Shown in pieces: positions 13,601 through 27,057 of a stretch of 64,000 nucleotides of DNA (positions are counted from its first letter, which is position 1; each line of letters starts with the position of its first letter). This DNA is from Gadus chalcogrammus. Lineage: Eukaryota > Chordata > Actinopteri > Gadiformes > Gadidae. Both the position numbers and the translations under genes were made by a program. The notes under the pieces are model-generated. The model saw only the letters and a program-made list of their open reading frames with translations, was not told the DNA's origin and did no database searches. Where the stretch lies: the NCBI RefSeq assembly GCF_026213295.1, contig NC_079421.1:15856870-15920869 (forward strand), in the 5' to 3' direction.

Positions 13601-14217
13601 GATATATGGCACCAGGCCAGAAATAGCTGCTGATTCCAGTAATGGTAGAACTGAGGTTGTATTTATGAGAGACAGGTTGCTCGTCACGTTGGTAGACATA
13701 TTGTTCATCGTATCATATTGAGCTTGCATTGTTGTTGTGACAGCTCCAGTTGCAACACCATTGTATATTCTTGTTGCACCATAACTACCCCAGAGAGCAG
13801 CATAGCCAATAAAGGCAGTTCCACTCAAATGGTCATATTTGCGAAAGGAAAGCAACCCAGCGACCAATTGGCAAATTCCACCGATCAGAATAAGGTGTAC
13901 ACCTACAAAATAGATGTAAGAGAACAAAAAATTGTTAGAATTGGAATATAGGTGGAATAAGATATTCTACATTTAGATAAGATAAGTTGCATGATTGTTG
14001 CTCAATATCTCTTTGTTGGTACAAAGGACAAGTAAAAGACCAATGGGTGGGACGATTTACCTGCAAGTATGTTCTCGACCCCTACTGGCAAGATTCCGGT
14101 CCGCGCTGTATTGAAGTTTTGCAGAAGTACAAGAAATGCACTGATGCCATTGGCCAACATGCCTAGAACCCCTGGCTCGCCATAAAAACTGGCTGGAAAA
14201 ACATTTAAATTCGCCAT
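10661..14217 (-). CDS. Gene B: GPR1/FUN34/YaaH-like membrane protein fused to YrdC/Sua5 domain (paralogue of gene A)
   Basis: Predicted ten exons, 885 aa (high to low): 14217-14061, 13902-12406, 12307-12215, 12127-12023, 11930-11821, 11732-11547, 11459-11297, 11204-11039, 10944-10850, 10746-10661; all phases close with TGA. The N-terminus GEPGVLGMLANGISAFLV resembles the AceTr signature NPAPLGL, and GGICQLVAGLLSFRKYDHLS followed by GTAFIGYAALWGSYGATR is a clear AceTr module. Two further, weaker modules follow (about 310-440 and 470-650). A lysine-rich linker (KKKEEK, 655-660) leads to the YrdC domain (about 680-885): GGVCGIPTDTVYALA, intact KDRP (K716/R718, the KxR motif) and TSANPSGE (S809/N811). 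Unlike gene A, catalytic motifs look complete. Gene B splits the last channel module over three extra introns but lacks the intron that gene A has just before GPIAVTSAN, so introns were gained or lost since duplication. It is divergent from acod1. YrdC enzymes make threonylcarbamoyl-AMP; AceTr proteins pass acetate or succinate. The role of the fusion is unknown. Confidence 0.83.
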
Positions 14218-15232
14218 GTCGAGTTTCGGTTGACAGCCTTTTGGGTTTAAACAGAAACAATAATCACACAAATAAAAAAATAATTAATGAATTGTTTATA
14301 GGACAAGCTATTATGATTAATGTATATTAAGTAACTTTGCTGATTTTAGATATAATCATGTTTCATTTATTATGGATCCCTCTCCATACCACATTTTTTT
14401 ATCTTCTATGTTATCTTAAGGATTCACAGTTTCTCTACAATTCCCTCTCTCCTACTCTACACAAGAAGTGGGCCGGCTCTAGTAAGGCAATATTGTCATG
14501 TACGAGCAGGGCGAGCCAAAGATTAGGTGGCTATATTCACTCTGACTAACTCTGCTTACTGTGTGGGAAGCAGCTGCCTTTAGCATTTCATCAAAAACTC
14601 ACAGGGAAGATTGAGATGATTACCCACAGAGGTAATGTACTTATTTAATCTGTTACTAATTAGCTTTTACAAAATTCCTTGTACAAATAAATAAATAAAC
14701 ATATGTTAATCAATGTACAATTTTCATCGTTTTAATTCCCTGTATTATGTTTAACTTTATTGCCTGTTTTAATGATACACGCTTCCTCTTAAGCACATTA
14801 GTGGTGTAACTTTCGTTAAAACTGCTAGGTTTAAAACTGTGTCTTAACACACATTAATCACACCTAATGTGATACAGGTACACAAAATATATAAAGGATC
14901 CTACCTGGTGAGATGAGAGTATGCCCAGGTAGCTGAAGTGATGCCTCTTATTTTGAGGTTGAGTTGGAAACTCATCATAAATATGCTTTCCTGAGTCTGG
15001 GAGGGGTTTCAGAGAAATACCTGGGAACCACCTATTGATGGTGCTCCATTACATCAGGACAATGAACTCCTCCTCCTCCACCCCTCCATACGATCACGGT
15101 GTTGACGATGATGACGATGATGAGCTTTTATGAACCCCCTAATATATATTCTGGGAAAGTTTTGTGACGACCAAAAAATAAATCCTGTGTTTCCTTCATG
15201 ACCAATGATGGAAACTGGGCTTGGCCGAGCCC
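14218..15232. promoter_or_regulatory. Divergent 1-kb promoter region between gene B and acod1
   Basis: No gene is visible here. On the minus strand CCTATAAA (TATAAA at 14295-14300) sits 78 bp before the gene B start codon; on the plus strand TATAAA at 15233 precedes acod1. The interval holds a GATGATGACGATGATGA run (about 15107-15123) and a lone interferon-response half-site-like AACGAAAGTTA (minus strand, about 14806-14816). A shared regulatory region is an inference from the geometry. Confidence 0.5.
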
Positions 15233-15238
15233 TATAAA
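15233..15238 (+). promoter_or_regulatory. acod1: TATA box of acod1
   Basis: CCCTATAAAAG. A start near 15262 would give a leader of about 140 nt with no upstream ATG before 15404. Confidence 0.6.
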
Positions 15239-15403
15239 AGTAAGGATGTCAGTCACCTAGAAAGTATTGAGATCCCTCAGCACATCTTCATCAAGGTAAC
15301 CTGCTCCAACTCAGAGGCAAAGAGAACTCTCATCCAAAAGAGAGAGAGAAAAAAAAACAAGGGAAAGAAAATCAACGTTGTAAAGAAAGAACCAATCTGT
15401 GAC

Positions 15404-18312
<2,909 letters not shown>

Positions 18313-18532
18313 ACGCATCCCTGAGATTTTATTATTTAATATTGCTTTTTTTAATTGGATTTGAAGACAGTGTCGGTGTTCGCATTTTATAATAATCTGA
18401 AATCATGTAAATGTGCTACATTTATCTTTGTAAATAGTATGCCTGTAGCTATGTAGAAGGACCTGCTTCAGAGGGTTTGGTTTTGTATTCAAATCAAATC
18501 AAATTTTTACTAAGTTGATAGTTATGATTGTT

Positions 18533-18647
18533 AATAAACTATGTCAATGTAAACTTGATGCTTTGAAATGTATACGTTTGTTGTCTATTCAATATGACAA
18601 TGAAAGCCATGTATCAATGTTGACACTCTGTTTTCTTTATTAATAAA
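18533..18647 (+). terminator. acod1: Two polyadenylation signals of acod1
   Basis: AATAAA at 18533-18538 and again at 18642-18647, 221 and 330 bp past the stop. Either or both could be used. Confidence 0.6.
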
Positions 18648-18699
18648 ACTATTCACAATTACTTTTTTCTAGTTTGTCTTCAACCACAATTATGTATTA

Positions 18700-19055
18700 A
18701 TTAAAACAGATAGACAGACAGACAGATAGATAGAAGTGTTTATAAATACAGCACTCTGTATTGTGTAACACATTACACTTTACTTTAATTTGATTTACCA
18801 GCAATTAACAAAATTATTAGTATTATTAGGATTAGGGTTTGACCTTACCTACCTAGCCTAACCCTACGTACCTTACTGAAAGCCCATGTCAATATTACCA
18901 GTTGAGAATAAATATTTATTGGGTACATATGCAGTTAAATGTTCTCAATACTGTTCAGGCTTTGAACTATTACGTTAAGAGCTTATTATACAACCCAGTT
19001 CTAAGATCTGTATTTAAAGGCCCGACAGGGTTCAATAAAACAATGCTTCAATCAC
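18700..19055. other. AT-rich intergenic DNA
   Basis: Contains a short GACA/GATA run (about 18709-18733) and nothing else I can identify. Confidence 0.4.
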
Positions 19056-19059
19056 TATC

Positions 19060-19380
19060 GTGGATGGCCATGAAAATAATTGTTTTTGTGCGATCTGATT
19101 GGTAGAAAAATATATATATTTAGTGCAATCTCATTGGTCGAAATAAATCTAATATATTTTGAGCGATCTCATTGGTCCAAAAAATACGGCGTGTAAAAGT
19201 CGTAGAAATTTCTACACTAAAAGAATTCCAACCAATGAGATTGCTTGAAATAAATATTTCTTTCTGACAACGAGATCGCTCGAAATAAATATATGGATTT
19301 TTTTCAGATCACTCGATTTGAACACATAGCTCGAAACAAATAATTTTTTTCGACCAATCAGATCGATCTAAATAAAGACT
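19060..19380. repeat. Long imperfect palindrome built from repeated GCGATCTCATTGGT-like units
   Basis: Three left-arm units (near 19092, 19124 and 19162: cGATCTgATTGGT, CAATCTCATTGGT, CGATCTCATTGGT) are mirrored on the right as ACCAATGAGATTGC, GAGATCGCTCG, GATCACTCG and ACCAATCAGATCG. The centre is the perfect palindrome GTAGAAATTTCTAC (19202-19215). Between units are AAATAAATAT spacers. It resembles a fold-back element or MITE with internal tandem structure. Confidence 0.75.
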
Positions 19381-19475
19381 GCAGTCCGGTAACACTTTCT
19401 GATCATTTTCAGAAAGCTATTGATATGCCTTTAATTAATGATGAACTAATCATAAGAAAAACATTAATACACACT

Positions 19476-19560
19476 CATTTACATTTACATTTAGGGCATT
19501 TAGCAGACGCTTTTATCCAAAGCGACTTACAATAAGTACATTTGTCATAAGAAGTGCATC
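19476..19560. repeat. Widespread teleost interspersed repeat
   Basis: Contains CATTTAGCAGACGCTTTTAT followed by CCAAAGCGACTTACA, a very common fish repeat phrase. Class uncertain. Confidence 0.6.
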
Positions 19561-19685
19561 AAAATATCGCTGTCGGTACAGAGAGGATGTTCATACCAAG
19601 TGCGAGTACAACAATCGCTAGGCTAACCAATTCCCCGTGTTACAGCAATGATAGCAGCTACTGCAGTTGCTACACAGTTAAGTAC

Positions 19686-19734
19686 TATAATACAATACAA
19701 TACAATACAATACAATACAACACAACACAATACA
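19686..19734. repeat. (AATAC)n pentanucleotide repeat
   Basis: About nine copies of AATAC with AACAC variants at the 3' side. Confidence 0.95.
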
Positions 19735-19737
19735 GTG

Positions 19738-20110
19738 TACAATGGTGGCCAGAAGGGGGAGGGTGGCTATGCAAGGCCACTGAGGTCCCAAAACCGAGAA
19801 AAGTTGTGACTTTGCTGAACGTCCTTTGCTAGCTCTTAGCGATGGCGGTACCAGACGTCCAGCTGAGGTAGTTGAGCGGAGAGGTCGAGCTGGGGTGTGT
19901 GGCTTTAGCAATGCTTGGAGGTAGGCAGGGGCAGTTCCATCGACTGCCTTGTATGCCAGTACCATCGTTTTAAATTTGATGCAAGCTACTACAGGGAGCC
20001 AGTGGAGGTTCCGGAAGAGGGGGGTCACATGGGAGAACTTCAGTAGGTTGAACACGAGGCGCGCTGCCGCATTCTGGATGCTCTGCAAAGGTGTAATCGC
20101 AGAGGCAGAA
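19738..20110 (-). mobile_element. LINE reverse-transcriptase C-terminal remnant
   Basis: Minus-strand translation reads SIQNAAARLVFNLLKFSHVT, LHWLPVVACIKFKTMVLAYK and PARPLRSTTSAGRLVPPSLR, the C-terminal part of an L2/CR1-type LINE. About 130 codons are open, and neither a 5' part nor an endonuclease is present. A different subfamily from the copy at 7235-7897. Confidence 0.8.
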
Positions 20111-20934
20111 AGTCCACTAATAGATGATTAATAAGTGCTGAGTCTGCCAGCCTTCATCATTAACTGAAGGTTTATAATTTACTTATGCCTGAACGTGATT
20201 ATACAATGTTACCAACTGTCCAGCATCACAAAGTTGTTATAGTTAGACAGATGAGACAATTAGACGGACACGCAATCAATCATAAAGTGTGTATGGTATA
20301 TATAACATTAAAAGCCATCCAATTTTAAATATAGACAACCGATTGCAGGGGGAAAATGTTTCCCTTCCCGACAAAAAAACGTATATAGGCCTACATATAT
20401 TCTTTTGCTTTCTGAACCTCTGCAAATAAAGGTATCAGAGTCATGGAATCACGAGGAGCAGAAAACACATGGCTTGAAAAGATTGACATGTAGAAATGTG
20501 AGAAATGAGATGAATCGTTGAAATGGCGCACAGGTGCAGCCTTCCAAAAGACACGGAAATGATCCCACACCCTCTTTACGATAAAGCAAATGACAGTAGC
20601 ACCACGAGGAGCGGGAAAACACACGCCTTGAAAAGGTTTCGAGGAGGTCCTGAACAAAACACCTCCAAACATTACAAACATACAAACAGAACAGAAGCAA
20701 ACAACCAGACAACAAAAACAAAAGACACAAAGAGCATACAATTACAACATAACACATAACAGGGAATGAGAAATCTGATAAAGTTGGAAAGGTTTTATAC
20801 TCTACATGTACAGTTGGTATGAAAATGAATTGCCACGGCATGTTTAAACAGTCTGAAAGATGAAACAGAGCGAGTATTTACTGGTAAATTATTCCAGTCA
20901 GCAGGTGCTTCAAACATAAAAGTTTTTTTGATGT
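20111..20934. other. Repeat-flanked intergenic DNA
   Basis: No gene supported. GAAAACACATGGCTTGAAAAG (20462-) recurs as GAAAACACACGCCTTGAAAAG (20617-), each following a CACGAGGAGC phrase, so a roughly 155-bp segment is duplicated with divergence. Confidence 0.45.
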
Positions 20935-22624
20935 ATTCATGCACCAAAGCATCCTCCATACCGTCATTGCTCTTTTTACCACATCACTTTACGATTAGGA
21001 TTACACCCTAATCCTTTCTGACACAGGGGACTTTCTGGAAAAAGGCTTTCAAAAATGGCGTGCTGGAAGGAAGCCCTGACCTCTCCTGTTTGCATTAGTG
21101 ACAATGATTAAACCTTTATCGACTTTGTGAAGGGATTCCCACTTGTTTCCAGGAATTACTGTTAACTACCTCTGACCTAGAGATGACGAGGAAGTTTCTG
21201 TTTCCATTTGAAATACACACTTACTGTAACAAACCCTTTTGAGGAGTGATTGAGGAAACTGATTGAGGATTTAATGTTAGGGCGCAACATGACGTGTAAA
21301 CAATGTTACATTGTCATTCATCAATTAATTCAACTATTTTTGCAGCTGTTATAGTTCCTGTAAGTGTAAGGTGTGTAGCATTTAACGGTTTAAGTGAAAC
21401 ACCTGAACCACTTTTGCTTGCAATACATTGTATTGTTTTAGGATTGGATGTTTTTTTATTTTTGTTTATACTGTGCATTCTTTATGATTGATTGTAAGAA
21501 AGATTTATTATCCATTGCTTTGATCGTAGCAATTAATGTTCATTGTTATGAAGGATAAAATTTAGTTTATTTATTGTTTCCGTGTCCTTTGTTAAAATGC
21601 ACCGATTTGAAATCTAACATAATCTTGGATTTCCTTCTGAGAAAATGAAACACAGATGAAAATGGAATGGAAGGGGTGTATTATTTGCATTCCTCCCCAG
21701 GTCTGTCAGTGCCTCATTGTGAAGATGGATATGACCATGCAAATGGAATTTCTTCTTAATTCAGCCTCTATTTCCGTCCAGATAGTGGCACAAGGCTCCT
21801 GTAATATAGTTTCTGTTTGCATACGATAAACTGCATGGTCTACTGACGCCAAAACAAATATAACGAAGAAGTTAACAAGCCCAGTGGGCTGAACTGACCT
21901 CAGACGGACATTTGCTGTTTTCTATTTGATTCACGCGTGCCCCTATTCATGCAATATTTGGAGCAATGCCATGCAGGGAGAACTAAAAGGCCTGTCATGC
22001 GTTAATTCCTTCAATGGGTTTCTGTCCTTGCTCTATTGTTAAGAGGGTTAAGATTTAGTTTCAGGGATCTTGTCCATGTCTTTGGATGGCTGCACCTTTG
22101 TGCCACCTCAACAATCATCACATTTCTTTCTGACCTTTTTGATTTTCATCTTGGAACATTTCCAAGCATCATGTATCTGGTTCATTCGTCCAGTTTGTTT
22201 GTCCAAAAAGTAGTTCGGTATTTTTGCTTTTACATTTGTAATTAACTAATTTTATTTACATGTTTTAAGCATTATTTATTCTGGAGTAATTTAAGAGTAT
22301 GCGCCAGCATGTCGGTCAAAACTGGGAATGAACCCCTGGGATCAGGTGGTTCTCCTAAATCCGTGTCTTACTGTAAATGTAGTTAAACTTCCTGTAAGAG
22401 GGTGTCACAACCAGATGTCTAGGTCACAACAGCCTTTAAACCACCGTACATTTTGATATCTTCCTTTCATGTGTTATTTGAGAACATATGCTCCCATGTG
22501 AAATTCAAACAAGTCCCCTGTGTCAGAAAGTCCCCTGTGTCAGAAAAGATTAAGGTGTAATCCTAATCGTAAAGTGATGGTAAAAAGAGCAATGACGGTA
22601 TGGAGGATGCTTTGGTGCATGAAT
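20935..22624. mobile_element. 1.7-kb element with about 95-bp terminal inverted repeats
   Basis: ATTCATGCACCAAAGCATCC at 20935 continues for about 95 bp (through ACGATTAGGATTACACC and CTGACACAGGGGACTTTCTG) and reappears reverse-complemented, nearly identical, ending at 22624. The right arm carries a doubled CCCCTGTGTCAGAAAGT unit. The interior (21040-22500) has no transposase frame, so it looks non-autonomous. Family not identified. Confidence 0.75.
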
Positions 22625-22684
22625 GGATCAATCACAGGACGCTCAACTAGTTGACCTATTCTTTAAAAAAATAAAAATGTTTTG

Positions 22685-22800
22685 GGTATGTTTAGGCCAC
22701 ACAACTACTTGGTTAGGTTTAGGCAACACAACTACTTAGTGAGGATTAGGAAACACAACTACTTGGTTAAGTTAAGGCAACGAAATGTATGTTTGGGTTG
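22685..22800. repeat. Degenerate 28-30-bp minisatellite (GGCAACACAACTACTTGGTT)
   Basis: Four diverged copies of a TTAGGCAACACAACTACTTGG unit, a type often found inside fish DNA transposons. Confidence 0.8.
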
Positions 22801-24096
22801 TGTTATTGTAACGTCACTTCTCCCTGTGTGCGTAAAACACAGCTTCAGGCCATTACCAACCTGATCCCATAGCATTGACTCTCAATGGCACTGCATATCA
22901 GCTGTATCCTACATCTTTCACTGTACTCAAGACACTGCACAAAGCAAGATGTTATCAGCCACAACTAAATGTGTACATATTGTGAAGATTATGTATAATA
23001 TGTGAACAATGCCGATGTACTGTTTGCTGCCATGTCCATATATAGCTGGGAGACATACAGACTTCCTGTGCCACACAGATTGCAGATCATGGAATCTTTG
23101 GAGCCTACGAGTGTGAGAACGTTTTGGCTTTCACCTTTATACAGTGACAAAGGTTTCAACTGATCATCTTGAAATAGTAGCTCTATCATAATTTTCCCCA
23201 AATAAAAGCCAACCCATAACAATGAAGTAATATTCCCCTCTTGAAGTCTTTTGAAGAGTACACCTAGTTTCCCAATATTATTTTCTGAAAATGAACATGA
23301 TTTGTTGTTCAAAAAGATAATGAAAACATGACTAAATAAACAAGAAATTCCAATTGTTATACATCTTATCTATCTTAAGAATAAAGCAAAGTGGCCCCCC
23401 TGCAAGGAATCTTCAGTATTCTATTCGTCTTCATTCATTCATTCATTCGTCCTTTAATTTTCTCAGAAAGAATGGTGATGATCTTGTTGGTTGGCACACA
23501 GCTGCAGTTTTTCAAAGGAAACATAAACGTCACAAAACTAAATTGCTTTATATTGTCCCTCATAATAATCACCATCCATTTTTCTTTTTTTAGGTGAGAG
23601 ACCTTTAACTTGACACCTTTAGTTTATAACCTTTAACACAAATAATAATTTATGTTTCACTTACAACAATGCAGTGACACCTGCCAGGAAGGAACTAATA
23701 CACCCCTTTATGCATGCATTATAGTAAACCATTGTGTCGTGGTGTTATATTACGCCTTCACATTCACGTCTTTCGCAGATTTCAGGTAAGTAATTTAATA
23801 AAATCGTTTTGGAATTGACGATTAGGTCTACATTGTCACTACCAGAAAACTTCCCATATTTAATTAAGCACTACAAATCAACACAAGGAAGGGTTTGCCA
23901 TTGTCTTTGTCTGGTTCAACTCATTCACCACATTAGGCTTTTTTTTTTACGTGACAATAAAAGTTCATGCCAAAACAAATACATATCAGATTTTTCTTTA
24001 TTGAGAAATCACATACAAAAATATTGATGTTTTAATTAGTTTCAGTTTAATGAATGATTCTCTAAGTAGGGCTTTTCTTGTGATGACGTCACGTGC
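22801..24096. other. Intergenic DNA downstream of glod5
   Basis: No gene recognised. Short ATTC repeats lie at 23433-23448. The composite CRE/E-box at 24084-24095 is reported separately. Confidence 0.4.
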
Positions 24097-24985
<889 letters not shown>

Positions 24986-25127
24986 CTTTTTCTTACTCAC
25001 TTCCTTATTTGGCTGCTGCAATTTCCAACGAACAATACCGTAATATACTGAATCTGGTAACGGCTCAAAGGTTATACCTGATACAGAACGCAGAAGCCAC
25101 CATATGATTTGCATTGGTGAAGCCATA

Positions 25128-26863
25128 TCAACAGGATTAATAAGGAGGCTAATTATGAATATATCAATATGTTAAACACCAACACCTTCCGAGACACTAC
25201 CAATTGCTTTGTGAATAAGACCCGAATCATTGTGTCCTCTTAATCAATAACATATATATACCGTAACAGCATTTATCATTTCCCAATATGAAACTGTAAA
25301 ACATGCCAGTTAATGAGGAAATATATTACCATACGTCCTCCAATCACATCACGTTCAGAACTAATTGAAACAAAATACACACAAAAAGTAACAAGTATTT
25401 ATTTAAGCGATCTTAACAGTCTACAATAGTTAAGGAATACTATACACATTTATATTATGGTTTGTGTTTATCTAATTTCAGGTTTCGTGTTTTTTTCTTT
25501 AAGTATTGCACACCGACATTCCAGATATGGAGCATTCACACGTGAAGCAGTACGGGAACAGAGTGAGTAAACATCTTAAGGGTCTTCCGGAAGGAAGAAA
25601 TTTTACACTCAAAACATCTCAGGTTAGGAATGGAAGAATGGTACACTGAGGTAGGACCTGAACCCAACCGGCCGTCGGACAGGCCTACCGACACTTCATT
25701 TCATGTAGCTAGAGATACACAAATAGCACTTTATGCCATTACCGATTCAGACTACTTTATTTTAAAGTCTGAGAACAATTTCCAATACATTCTTTTTACA
25801 CAGCTACAAAGAATTATGGCAGTATCAAGGTGATGGGAACGAGATGTTTGAAAACAGTCTTCTATATTGAAGAGAACCAACACGTGTGACGGGAAACATC
25901 CCATAATGTATTTTTCTGCAGAAAGTAGATGGAAAGTACTTGTTCTGATCTACTCTTGATACTTGACCTTAGTAACAAAGAAAAATCTAACCCCTTATTT
26001 TAAAACCTGGTGTTAAATTAATGCATGTATTGGAACATCTCTAATTGCAGAAATGGAAATAATTGTACGTGATGGTGTATAAAGATGCAATAAGATCCCA
26101 AAATAAACTCAAACATTCCAAAATAACCTTTTTGCACGTCTTGCCCCAAATACTGTACAACCTTCTACAATTTGTATTTAAAAGAATTCATCAAGCTTTG
26201 ACATTTGACAGTTCATGCCTCTCAAAAAAATATTGATGCTTTCTTTCTTTCATTCATTTGACAGATGAAGGGAAATTGACAGTACATAGCATCCTTTAGG
26301 AGTTCCATGTCCAAGTAGATGTTTAGTCAGCTCCGTGTAAATCTGAGTATTTATAGATATGAAAAACTATGGGATACTCTGATTCATGACCCATATACTC
26401 CAATCCCTCTCCCGTCGCTCTCACATCCAAAACACCGTTATATTGATGGAAAGTATCTCTTCAATTTTTTTTACTTTTGACTTTCAGGCGATGACTCTTC
26501 TTAACTGCATGCAGTGAAAAAATAGTTTCAAAACACTTTCAAACTCATGGGAATAAATAATAGTCACGGTCTATTAGGCACATATGAGCGCTAATACAAA
26601 ATATTTTATAATATGAAGTGCTGAAACTACAAGCTGGTTTGTAGTCCCTGTAAAGTAATTATTCTGTCATTAAGAGACAAAACGGACCGACCCTGGGATA
26701 GAGCGCCTTGGCTTAGGACAATGGGGAGAAGAAGCGGATCACTAAGAATAAAAACAAAATTTTGGTTAATAAATACCGGAGATGCACCGCCGCCTAACCA
26801 TAAGACATAACCGCCGACACTATTCTGCCAGGCCTCCGGAGCCACCACTCATCACTGCATTTT
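25128..26863. other. Intergenic DNA, partly the likely rlim 3' UTR
   Basis: No coding region supported. rlim mRNAs have long 3' UTRs, so part of 26.0-27.05 kb is probably transcribed on the minus strand; I could not fix the cleavage site. Confidence 0.35.
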
Positions 26864-26880
26864 GGGGGGGGGGGGGGGGG
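26864..26880. repeat. Poly-G run (17 G)
   Basis: Homopolymer between the rlim stop codon and its upstream flank, followed by a second GGGGGGG run at about 26893. Confidence 0.9.
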
Positions 26881-27057
26881 ATACAAATACGTGGGGGGGA
26901 AATAAAATTAAAATAACCAAAGCTGGGGAATAATTTCCCAACCACCTGTCACAGAAATGAGGCATTAGATACCCTAACTGAATGAAGAGGAAGGCCCACA
27001 GGACTCTTCAGAGTGCCACCGCCCGCTGTATCTACACTGCAGCTCTGGTACATTACA

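Noticed and set aside
15340..15380. Interferon-stimulated response element in the acod1 leader (GGGAAAGAAAATC)
   Set aside because: Spacing and flanks do not match the consensus well; the A-rich context makes chance matches likely.
22989..23312. 107-aa minus-strand ORF
   Set aside because: No family resemblance, AT-rich codon use and no splice or promoter context.
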